A stretch of DNA of 64,000 bases, from positions 22,095,032-22,159,031 of the forward strand of contig NC_080071.1 of NCBI RefSeq assembly GCF_949987535.1, written 5' to 3'. This DNA comes from Balaenoptera acutorostrata. Lineage: Eukaryota; Chordata; Mammalia; Artiodactyla; Balaenopteridae. Positions within the stretch are counted from its first letter, which is position 1. Each line of letters begins with the position of its first letter. A program made the position numbers and the translations under genes. This document shows positions 54,736-64,000 of the stretch, piece after piece. The notes beneath the pieces are model-generated. The model was not told the origin of the DNA and did no database searches. It saw nothing but the letters and a program-made list of their open reading frames with translations.

Positions 54736-55694
54736 CTGGTAGATAAGAGATGTTCGGAGAATCCTAAGGCAGCTGTCAGCAAGAAATGAAATTCCCCAAG
54801 GAACCTTTAGATAAGTCTGTCTCTCCACCTCTAGACCCCTCGTTCCAGCTCTAGCTCTGTATCCAGCTGTCTCCTTTTTGGTTTGTTTGTTGTTCATCCT
54901 GCGGATTATTCACCACCAAAAATGAGACAGAAATGTGGTCCTGGATTGCACAACATTTTTCATATTCCTCCTTTGATTTACATCCCATAAAATCACTTAA
55001 AAGCAAAGGAAACAAAACCTGTTGCCCTTCAGGGGAAGGTGACAGCGCTGGGCCTGGCATGGTGTCCAGGAGAGGGCGGTGGCCGGCATTTCCTGTGGGC
55101 TGGCGATGACTCAGGATTGATTAACTCCTGGGCCTCCGGTGGCAGGCACCCTGCGCCTCACTCTGGAGTGCAGGAGTCAGTCACCTACTAGGAAAAGCAG
55201 GACGGTTCTCCCTTGGCAAGTCTGATGCCAATCTTGTACGTCAGACCTGCTTGGGAAAAGCACTCAAGGAAATTGTTAGGGAACTTATTTTGAAATCCTA
55301 AAGGAACTGAGCTCCTTCTGGCTTTGAGCTGTGGAATAAATCCACAGATGAGATTGTCCATAAAATATCAGAGAATATGAGTTTAATCTGCTTCGACTCT
55401 CAGAACGACTCTCTCTTCGTTGCCCCTGTTTCCCCATCTATGAAGCAAATGGTATGTCATGGCAGGAAGTCCATGTGAACAGACGGAAACGTTGATTGCA
55501 GAGTAATTCACTCGTTCACAGCTTGCAAAACTGCTGAGCACTCTTTTCTCTTTTCTTTTCAAAAGATAACTCTAGCAGTCTAACCCGACGTTAGGATTCC
55601 TTCGTTTTAAGCAAATATTTTCTTTTTTTTCTGATGAGCACCATCTCTTACGTCTGGGGTTGCCATGGGGTGGACATTATTAGCAAAAATAAGC
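54736..55694. other. Intergenic stretch with an AP-1-like site
   Basis: Non-repeat, GC-rich at 55030-55200. TGACTCA at 55107-55113 fits the AP-1 consensus and is followed by GGATTGATTAAC. About 5.6 kb upstream of the ITGB6 start codon. Confidence 0.35.
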
Positions 55695-56460
55695 TCTGAT
55701 TCATTCATTCACTCATTCATTCACTCACTCACTCATTTAGGAAGTATCTACTGAGATCCTACTATGTGCCAGGTACTGTTCTGGGAACGCAGTGTTGATT
55801 AAAACTAACAAGCTGTCTGCCTCGTGGAGCTTGCGTTCCTGTAGGAGAGACAGACAATAAACACCCAAACAAATAAAGTTGTCAGATGGTGATCCGTGCT
55901 GAACAAAACAAAGAATGGTAAGAGGTCAGAGAGTGAGCAGGGTGTGGTGGCCAGGGAAGCCTCTGATAAGGTGACATTAGTACAAGGCCCCCCCTGGCAG
56001 GAGTGTCTGGGGACAAGCAAGGCAAGGTGGCTGGTGAGACTGGAGTGGAGTGAGGGGTGACCACGAGGAGGTAACAGGGGACCAGTCAGAGAGGCACAGG
56101 GACGGTGAAGAGCTGTCAGGAGAGCCCCGTGGGCCACGGTCAGGACTCTGGATTTGTATTCTGAGTGCGAAGGGAAATTTTTATGGGGTTTCAGTGGGTC
56201 ATGACACAGCTTATGTTTTGAAAAGATCACTCTGAGCAGGCTATAGAAGCAGCAAGGATGAAGCAGGGAGACCTATCAGAGGCCATTTCAGCCTTCGAGG
56301 CCACAGATGAAGGCTTGGACGAGGAAGGCTGTGAGAAGGGATTGGTTTCTGGATATACTTCCAGGGTAGACAGGATTTACAAATGGATTGCTTGTAGGGA
56401 AGGAGAGAAATCGGGTGCTCAAGGATGACTCCAAGAGTTACGGAGGCTCCCACGTGGTAA
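55695..56460 (-). mobile_element. LINE-2 fragment with (TCAT)n start
   Basis: A TCATTCACTCA run, then CTATGTGCCAGGTACTGTTC, TGGAGCTTGCGTTCCTGTAG, TCTGATAAGGTGACATTAG and GAAAAGATCACTCTGAGCAG: complement of L2 3' UTR in order. Confidence 0.85.
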
Positions 56461-57604
56461 CCCCACCATCACCAACAGGTTTCTCCAGATGTGTCAGAGA
56501 GACGTGGTCTAGTGCGTGCCCATCAGAAGAGTCACAGTGAGCTCTAGTCGACTCTCACAACCCATGAAGTCATAATCGTGCAAAAGGTGTTCTGTGGCAG
56601 AACAGCAAAGGCCAGAACTATGCAGGAAGTGCTCTAGGGTGAGACCGTCTGCATGCTTGTGTTGTCAGCATTCCTTCAGCCCCGTGAAAGTGTGATTGGC
56701 TGGCATCTTCTATTCTGGAATTCACCATGACTTGGTTTGCGGGAGCAAAAGAAAACCTGCCATACCCCCCGTGGTCTGCAACCCTCTCTGGCTGCACAGG
56801 TAGACTATCAGGGTCAGCTTCAGGAGCAAAAGAGTCCGTCCTGGCAGAGTTTCAAAACAACATATTCGTCATTAGGCCACTGTAGGAAGGCAGATGAGAT
56901 GGACATATTTTACATTAAAAAAAAAAAACTTGCAAAGTAGGATTTCAGACTTCTTTTCACCTTAAAGATGCAGTTTATGAAGCCGCAACACTAAGGAAGC
57001 TTGTTATTCTTTAAAAAGCTGGGGGAAATGGTGACCAATGATTACGTTTGAGGAATATCCTTGAGGAGGTCCATGGATGATTTATTTCAGCTGCCATCGT
57101 AGGGACCTCTCTGATTGCGGCTGATGCCCATTCCCTGAATCCTATCAGCACGTTTACACAAAATCGGATAGGGAAAAGGACTGAGTGTGACGCAAACACC
57201 CTCATCGTTAAAAAGACTAAACAGTAAATTATTCTAAAAAGCTATTCAAAATTAACTGGATTAGAAGAGGTGAAAGAAGAAAACATTTAAAAGCAAACTC
57301 TGCTGGCATCTAATTCAAAGGTAAGTTGGATTTTTATGCAACAGAAGCAATGAATCTATATACTGCTGGGTGTAATTACTTTCAGACAGAAAGTGGTTCC
57401 AATGAGCTGTCAGATGTGAGAGGCTAGTTTGAGGGATTATGACAGCCGCCCGCCTGTCCTGTGACCTGTCGTCTCAGCACCACTCCGGGTGAAGCTGTGT
57501 TTGCAGATGGCTCTTCCAGATGTCACGTAGCTGACGGGAGAGTGACAGGGTTTCAACCCATGCCTGCTGCAGCAAACGGCTCAACCGTAGTTTCAACATT
57601 TATT
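56461..57604. other. Intergenic stretch, nothing assigned
   Basis: Non-repeat as far as I can see; no exon or RNA gene recognised. Confidence 0.35.
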
Positions 57605-57616
57605 AAGAATTTTCTT

Positions 57617-57930
57617 GGGACTTCCCTAGTGGTCCAGTGGTAAACAATCCGCCTTGCAATGCAGGGGATGTGGGCTCAATCCCTGGTCGGGGAACTAAGA
57701 TCCCACATGCCGCGGGGCAACTAAGCTCACGCGCCACAACTACTGAGCTTGCGCCCCTCAACTAGAGAGCCCGCGCGCCCTGGAGCCTGTGCGCCACAAC
57801 TAGAGAGAGAAAACCCACACACCACAACTAGAGAGAAGCCCGCACGCCGCAACGAAGAGCTTGCACCACAAGGAAAAGATCCCGCATGCCGCAATTGACC
57901 CAACGCAGCCAAAAAAAAAAAAAAAACAAA
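57617..57930 (+). mobile_element. CHR-type SINE, distinct subfamily, 12 bp target duplication
   Basis: It starts GGGACTTCCCTAGTGGTCCA rather than the GGTGGCGCAG form, has CTCAATCCC in place of the usual B box, and ends in a pure A run. AAGAATTTTCTT flanks it at 57605-57616 and 57931-57942. Confidence 0.95.
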
Positions 57931-57942
57931 AAGAATTTTCTT

Positions 57943-59580
57943 CATATCGAGTTCAAAGTTTTAAAGTTCCGACCCAAACACATATAGTGAAAAATTTTTG
58001 ACAGGAGAAAACTGCTGTTAGTCGCATATATTTTGGGAGGTTTGGGGGGGCAAATATTCCTTACACATGGATGAAGTTATGATATCTTGGACACCAATAG
58101 AGTCGTGTCCAATAGCATGGAAAATGCAGCTGTGAGCCCTGGTCTCAGTCCAGACCTTGGTGGATTCCTGGCCATTTGCTGCATGGTATAATCTATAGAA
58201 ATGGTTTGGAGCCTAAACTTCAGGCAATCAAAGGTGAGGAAGACAGGATTTAAATGTTAACCAACAGACTGATTTATTCTTATGTATGTCCCTAGAGGAA
58301 GAGCACTGAATAAAGTATGGACTTTAGATAATAATCATGTATCAATATTATTTCCCAAACTGTACTCCTTGCCCTAAAAATGAAGTTATGATAGTTTAGT
58401 TAATATAGACCATTAAATCTCCCCTATTAGAAACTGGTGTTACACACTCATCTATTAAACACACTAAGAGGCCCCACAGTGAAGAAAATTGCTTACTTTT
58501 GTTTAACAATTAAACAAAAAGTATTTGCTTAGAGAAAGCCTTTTTTTCCTCCATGTACTTATTAGCATTTCTACCTGATATAGTTTCAGGGGTGCTTGAA
58601 GAGAGTACAGACGTACTGAAAGTTTTATGAAATTTTACCTATCCTGCTATCAAGGAGACCCAGAATCAAATTAAAAAATTGTAGCCAGATTTCTTAAGAA
58701 AATCCTCATGTGAATTCATTTGTTTCCTGCTGCATTGTGAATGCATTATCCAATTCAAAGACCTTTCAAGATGGATTTTCTTGGAGAAAATTCTTTTTTC
58801 TGAGGGAAGTCTAGAGGGCAGGTCCATTTAGATGACAGTTCAGATGAAGTACTTGGAGTAGTGATGACTCATCTCTAAACTCATACCCAGGCCTTGACCT
58901 TGATTACTTAAAAGCCCAAACATTACAGCCTTAAGCTAGGCTAGTTTCCCTTGTGAAATGGATTCCAAGCACCGCTGTATGTTGCTGTCCTATGATACAC
59001 TCTCACCTGGGCAGAGGGCATCCCACTGCTGCATGAGTCGACCCTTTGCCTATTCCTTTTTGAGCAGTTGAGCTCATATTCAAGCTCTCATCTGTCTGTC
59101 TATCAACCAACCCATCTTGCTTGCAGAAGGTCTAGAAGAGTAGTTCCCTTAAGACAACAGCATTCTCTCCTTTGGGTAGGAAGGGTCTCTTCAGGTGAGA
59201 AAGCATGTGACAATTTGTTACAAATCTGTTTCCTTTCCTGCCTTCTCAGGCTCGTAGGACACACGGCTTCAGGCAAGGTGGGAACAGTCTGCTTGAGTCT
59301 GGATCTCTGCTCTTGACGTTATCATTCTCCTGAAAAACCTCTCTTCTTACAATGATCAGTTTCATGTCCTTCTTTAACAATAAAAGTGCTATTCTTTCAT
59401 TGAGATGGGAATCTAAGTGAATATATAAGAAACATAATTTGTCTACCTTGTGGGATGTCAAAATAGCAGAGTCATTGTAACTCATTCTGCTTGATTTGCC
59501 AAAAAAGAAGGTAAAATACAATGTAGGTGTTTAAAAAAAATTGAATCTAGTAGCAGGTTTTGGACAACCTTACTCTAAAA
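57943..59580. other. Intergenic stretch with a perfect AP-1 palindrome
   Basis: ATGACTCAT at 58864-58872 is the full AP-1 palindrome. Otherwise no repeat or gene recognised. Confidence 0.35.
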
Positions 59581-59592
59581 ATATAGCATCTA

Positions 59593-59984
59593 GGACTTCC
59601 CTGGTGGCGCAGTGGTTAAGAATCAGCCTGCGAATGCAGGGGACACAGGTTCGATCCCTGGGCCGGGAATATCCCACATGCCGCGGAGCAACTGAGCCAG
59701 TGCGCCACAACTACTGAGCCTGTGCTCTAGAGCCCGTGAGCCACAACTACTGAGCCCGCATGCCACAACTACTGAAGCCTGCACGCCTAGAGCCTGTGCT
59801 CTGCAACAAGAGAAGCCACTGCAATGAGACGTTCGCGCACCATGTGGAAGAGTAGTCTCCGCTCTCTGAGACTAGAGAAAGCCTGTGAGCAGCAATGAAG
59901 ACCCAACACAGGAAAAATAAATAAATAAAATAAATTTTAAAAAAAGTTTATTTAATAAAGGTTCCTGATTTATAAAATATATAT
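59593..59984 (+). mobile_element. CHR-type SINE with extra sequence between tail and target duplication
   Basis: It starts GGACTTCCCTGGTGGCGCAG, contains GGTTCGATCCC and ends in AAATAAATAAATAAAATAAA. ATATAGCATCTA flanks the insert at 59581-59592 and 59985-59996. About 40 bases that are not SINE (59946-59984, including AAAGGTTCCTGATTTATAAA) lie between the A-rich tail and the right duplication. Confidence 0.93.
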
Positions 59985-60185
59985 ATATAGCATCTAAAAA
60001 ATAAAGCATCATCTTACTTTAAAAAAAATTATTTAGCCTATTTCATGGAACACTGCAAATACTAATTCCTTGGTCTTGATACTGGCTGTAAAACAATAAT
60101 TGCTAACGATGGCTCTTACAATGTGCCAAGCACTGTTCTAAATCTTTATCACACTGTGAGATACTGAAATTTTTTCCATTTAAAA

Positions 60186-60591
60186 AATAATATTTACTTT
60201 TAATTTAATTTAATTTAATATTTTAGAAGAGTTTTAGATTAGTACGGAGAGTTCCCATATACCTCACACCAGTCTTCTCTATTTTTCCCTATTAGTAACA
60301 TCTTACATTAGTATAGTACATTTGTTACAGTGAATAAACCAATACATTATTATTATCTGAAGTCCAAACTTTATTTAAATTTCCTTAGTTTTTACTTAAT
60401 GTCCTTTTTTGATTGAAGAATCCAATCCATTAATAAAAAACAGGGACCTACTGTATAGCACATGGAACTGTATTCAATATCTTGTAATAACCTATAATGA
60501 AAAACAATCTGAAAAAAAAAAAATCCCATCCAGGAAACCACATTACATCTGTTGTCACGTCTCCTCAGGCTCCTCTTGAATTCTCTCCATC
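60186..60591. mobile_element. L1-type 3' UTR fragment, itself interrupted
   Basis: GAGTTCCCATATACCTCACA, ATCTTACATTAGTATAGTAC, TTTCCTTAGTTTTTACTTAA and, after the inner insert, CACATTACATCTGTTGTCAC then GTCTCCTCAGGCTCC belong to one ancient LINE 3' UTR family. Confidence 0.7.
60430..60521 (+). mobile_element. Very short, 5'-truncated L1 insertion
   Basis: About 92 bases of a young-type artiodactyl/cetacean L1 3' end (CAGGGACCTACTGTATAGCA, CAATATCTTGTAATAACC) end in an A run. The flanks AATCCAATCCA (60419-60429) and AATCCCATCCA (60522-60532) look like an 11 bp target duplication with one mismatch. Confidence 0.75.
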
Positions 60592-60919
60592 ATACAAAAG
60601 GAAAAAATGTGGCCCAGAGAGAGGCTGAATAACTTGCCCACGGTCTCATAGTTACTAAGTGGAAAAGTTGGCCTCAAATCTCGGCAGTCTGACTCCAGGC
60701 ATGTGGTTATCCTTTGTCTATTGTTACCCTAGTAGTATTATTTCAGCATGAATTTCTTAAGTTATTTGTCAGTTCAGGCAGCAGAGAGGTGCGCATACCT
60801 GATCCAGATGTCCCTAGTCTGGGACTGGCCATAGTCACGTGGGCAGTTTTCAGTAATAGGACAATAGCTCCCTGATTCTCAGAGCCTTGAGTAGATAGAT
60901 TCTGGAGGAAGCCAGGTGG

Positions 60920-61327
60920 CTTAAAACTACTGAAATTTATTCTCTCACAGTTCAAAAGGTCAGAAGTCCAAAATCAAGGTGTTGGCAGGGTTGCTTCCTT
61001 CTGGAGGCTCTGAGGGAGAATCCATCCATGCCTCTCTCGTCGCTCCTGGTGACTGCCAGCGACCCTTGGCGTTCCTTGACTTGTAGACTCATCACTCCAG
61101 TGCCTTCTCTTCACATGACCTTCTCCTCTGTGTGTTCTCCTTCTCTGTATCTTTTCCTCTTCTTATGAAGACGCTTGTCATTGGATTTAGGGCCCACCCA
61201 ATAATCCAAGATAATCTCATCTCAAAATCCTTCACTTAATTACATCTGCAAAGACCCTTTTCCAAATAAGATCACAGATTCTGGGTGGACATATCTTTTG
61301 ATGGGACCACCATTCAAACCACTATAG
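60920..61327 (-). mobile_element. MaLR (MLT1-like) LTR fragment
   Basis: The complement of the same LTR type as at 19270-19736: GTGGCTTAAAACTACTGAAA, TTGGATTTAGGGCCCACCCA, TTAATTACATCTGCAAAGAC, ACCACCATTCAAACCACTAT. The end nearest 60920 is truncated. Confidence 0.8.
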
Positions 61328-62149
61328 GAGCCGGTAATGCACACAGCATTGTTGTGAGGATGAAATGAGATAAAATTACATTAGATACCTGATGCTGGCT
61401 TAGACATGTTTCAAAAACAGCCACCCTTTTGATTATTACTCTTTTGTACAATATGAGGCCCCCATTACAAAAGTGTTAACTTAGGTAAATGTCTCAACTG
61501 AAATAAATTCATTCATCTATGTCTAGTTTATATGACTATTATTATCCTTAACAATTGATTCATATTATGGTCTTCTCAGTTTCTAACATATAGCCCTGCC
61601 AGGAACTTCACAAGGTTGAATTCAGCCTTTCTTATATGTTTTCTAGGTGCTAAGGAGTGAGGGGCATCCTCAGTCAACACTTTTTAGCTAATGACACTTG
61701 TCAGAAACACTAAAGGACTTTAAGCTTATAAATGATCTCCTCTTCAAGAGAATTATGAGCCAGGGTGCTGATGAATGAATTTCCTGTCCGTTGCCCAGGC
61801 TGATAGACATGCAGCAGAAAAAACAGCTGGGAAGTCTCAACTGTTTCTCTGCCCTTTGGTTACCCTCTGCAGTCACTGGATGCAGCAACCCCCCTTTCTG
61901 ATCTGGATCTTTATCTTGGGGACAGAGTTACAACTCACTCCAACCCCACTGCATTGCATTGCTTCTCCACCCCCTGCCTGCACTGTCTCCTGCGGTCACT
62001 TCTGGCAGCCACAGGGCTCCAAGCTGGCTTTGCTGAATTCCTTCTGCATTTGTCAGAGAGCTACAGAGTCTCAGAATGTTAGAGCAGCAGGAAGGGCCTT
62101 TAGAGAGCCAAGTCCAACCCCACTCCATTGTCTCTCGACCCTTTCTTCA
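61328..62149. other. Intergenic stretch, nothing assigned
   Basis: A 128-codon plus-strand frame (61775-62161) has no recognised domain or splice context and overlaps an L2-like tail at its end. Confidence 0.35.
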
Positions 62150-62215
62150 GTCAGTCAATAGATTTGTACTGAGCATCTACCCTGGGTAAGGCACGATGCT
62201 AGGTGCTAGTTACAG
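62150..62215 (-). mobile_element. L2/MIR 3' fragment
   Basis: CAGTCAATAGATTTGTACTG, AGCATCTACCCTGGGTAAGG and CGATGCTAGGTGCTAG resemble the complement of an L2 tail. Confidence 0.6.
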
Positions 62216-62332
62216 AGCAGCTTTCCAGAGTGACAGTGGGTCACCTCCACATTTCTGAGTAGGCATCCAGATGATCTCCCATGAGCACTGATAGCTTATG
62301 TTTTACTTAGAAACAATTCTTTAATATACGTG

Positions 62333-62836
62333 TTCTTCACCTGAGGTCTATCTATTAACAGCACCTTGCGGGGTGGGGGGGAGGTCCATGACCTTGGAAG
62401 GGGAAATAAGTTGTATCTTCATTTGCACTATCCCAAACTGAAATTAAACATTTCCTCCATTATAAATGTAGACAAGAAACCACTGTCATTATCAGTACCT
62501 GGAATTCTCACCAAGAGGAATCACACATATTTTTCATATCACTTTATAGTTGTTGCAGGTATCTCAAAATGTTGTCAACACTTATCATTGTGTCCAAATC
62601 ACAGTAGTCACTAGACCTGCCACTGGGCTTTGATAAAGTGTTAATAAAGAGGTATGTGTGTTACTATAACAAAAATTTGTTTTTCAGTATTTTGATAGCT
62701 ATTTTTCAATCTAATTGGCTTTCTCTCTAATTGTATGTATTTTATTTCAGAAATTATTTTTCTGAAATGGGGTCCATAGGTTCTATTAGATAGTCAAAGA
62801 GGTTCATGTCACACCAAAAAAGTTCAGAACCCCTAA
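62333..62836. mobile_element. hAT-type nonautonomous DNA transposon remnant
   Basis: The left TTCTTCACCTGAGGTCTATC and the right GTTCAGAACCCC are diverged inverted ends. ATGGGGTCCATAGGTTCTAT and AGGTCCATGACC are inner inverted pieces of a GGACCCC-rich hAT terminus. The interior is AT-rich with no transposase. Confidence 0.65.
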
Positions 62837-64000
62837 GTAAGGAAAGGAAACTAGTCATGCTGGCTGAAGACCCTTTTTCTAGACCTTCAAAAATCCACTG
62901 AAATGTTCTTCATCCCTTTATCCCTGAAATGAGACTGAGACATCAGATATACAGATGCAGGCCACAGAGTTGTTCTTGGATCACCCAATTAAATGTATAA
63001 GTTGGCCTTGTGAAAGGTAAAACAAGCATGACCTGAATAAGGTATAGTATTTAAGAGTTATGTGGTCAATTTTGACTACCATTGATGTTGGTTAGGCCAA
63101 TACTTCCAGATCTTCCTGAACCCCAAAGTTAAGAGAGACCCTGAGTTTTGAGAGGGGCCAGAGAGGAGTCCCAACAATGATTTCAGGGTTGAAAACAAAA
63201 AGTTCTTAAAGAAAGTTTTAAAGAAATGTATACAAATAATTAATGCATTGATTTATACGTCTTAAATTCAACATTCATTCAACCTTCACTGTGGGTATAA
63301 CATCCCTACTCTACCTACTGATTCCCATTCGGGCAACAAATTGAATATTTTGTTAAATTAAGTAAATTTGGCTCTTTTATTTTTCAAAGAATTGGATAGA
63401 AAAAAATAAAGGAGCTGATAATATCTATAAGAAGAAGAGATATCGTGAACTTAGAAGCCATTAGGTAGAAAGCAGCACATATTTAGCCTCATATGGATGC
63501 TCATTGAACTGTAGGTTTACTTATGAAAGAAAAGAGCCAAATTAAAGAATATGTATTAGAAGCACACCACTGAAGACCATGCAGAGGATAGGTAGAATGG
63601 GATTGTGGGTATAAATCTTTTTAACTCTCTGGGAACAGAATCTCCCTCCCCGCCTCTCAAGGAATTATTTTGATCAGCTTTTATACCCTTAACTCCATAC
63701 ATGTTTTCAGGAAAACAGGACTGTCTGCTTTTAAACAGACAACTTAAAATATTTATATTTCACGTTGCCAACTCCCACCTCCACAAACAACAGTAATAAT
63801 TCCAGTACCAATAATATTATTTCCATCACTCTCCAAACCTGCCCATCCCTATGCCAGGCTTCTCAGTTCGAGTAAGTGATTAAAATAATCTTTAATCCAC
63901 TTTATGATGTCTTTAAGTAATCTCTTATTTCCCAGTCCTTTTTCCTCCCTTTACCCATTACACAACTGGCTAAAACACTACTTTTGTATGTCAACTATCT
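62837..64000. other. Intergenic stretch to the window edge, nothing assigned
   Basis: AT-rich, no recognised repeat family, exon or RNA gene. The next human-order neighbour upstream of ITGB6, RBMS1, is not visible here. Confidence 0.4.

Larger units (their letters stand above)
60095..60725 (-). mobile_element. MIR SINE split by an L1 insertion
   Basis: The left half (60095-60185: CTTACAATGTGCCAAGCACT) and the right half (60592-60725: TGGCCCAGAGAGAGGCTGAA, ACTTGCCCACGGTCTCATAG) are two parts of one complement-strand MIR, separated by L1 sequence. Confidence 0.75.

Noticed and set aside
55805..56230. 141-codon minus-strand frame
   Set aside because: It lies inside an L2 element.

Overview
The window is mammalian nuclear DNA, most likely from a cetacean. 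Five long tRNA-Glu-derived SINEs of the CHR type carry the head, the CCACAACTACTGAGCC core and the A-rich tail typical of whales and dolphins. No BovB, Bov-tA or primate Alu elements were seen. L1, L2, MIR, MaLR LTR and hAT/Tigger remnants fill much of the rest.

One protein-coding gene is present: ITGB6, the integrin beta-6 subunit, on the minus strand. Ten coding exons run from the start codon at 49496 down to 6391, and all have GT/AG splice borders. Together they encode residues 1 to 553 plus one base of the next codon: signal peptide, PSI, hybrid and beta-I domains, and the first I-EGF modules. I found no frameshift or stop in them. The remaining I-EGF modules, beta-tail domain, transmembrane helix and cytoplasmic tail are not in the window. 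The intron after the tenth coding exon runs off the left edge, so the missing exons lie beyond position 1. The first coding exon has a good splice acceptor 15 bases before the ATG, so at least one untranslated exon lies upstream.

Layout: 1-6390 is intron, with a Tigger-like transposon, an L2 and a MIR. 6391-7164 holds two exons of the EGF/hybrid region. 7165-13448 is intron rich in L2. 13449-13538 is an exon. 13539-31625 is an 18 kb intron with a MaLR LTR, a SINE, a 5'-inverted L1 inside a MER5A-like element, and GC-richer non-repeat stretches that may be regulatory. 31626-36335 holds three beta-I exons. 36336-44629 is an 8.3 kb intron with a SINE, a hAT transposon and an L1. 44630-49511 holds the four 5' coding exons. 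49512-64000 is upstream, apparently intergenic DNA with an AT-rich promoter candidate (palindromic CArG/TATA), L2, L1, MIR, two SINEs, a MaLR LTR and a hAT remnant.

No RNA genes, CRISPR arrays or bacterial-type features were seen. Repeat family names come from recognising consensus sequence by eye, so repeat edges are approximate unless a target-site duplication is given. Comparisons with human ITGB6 are from memory.
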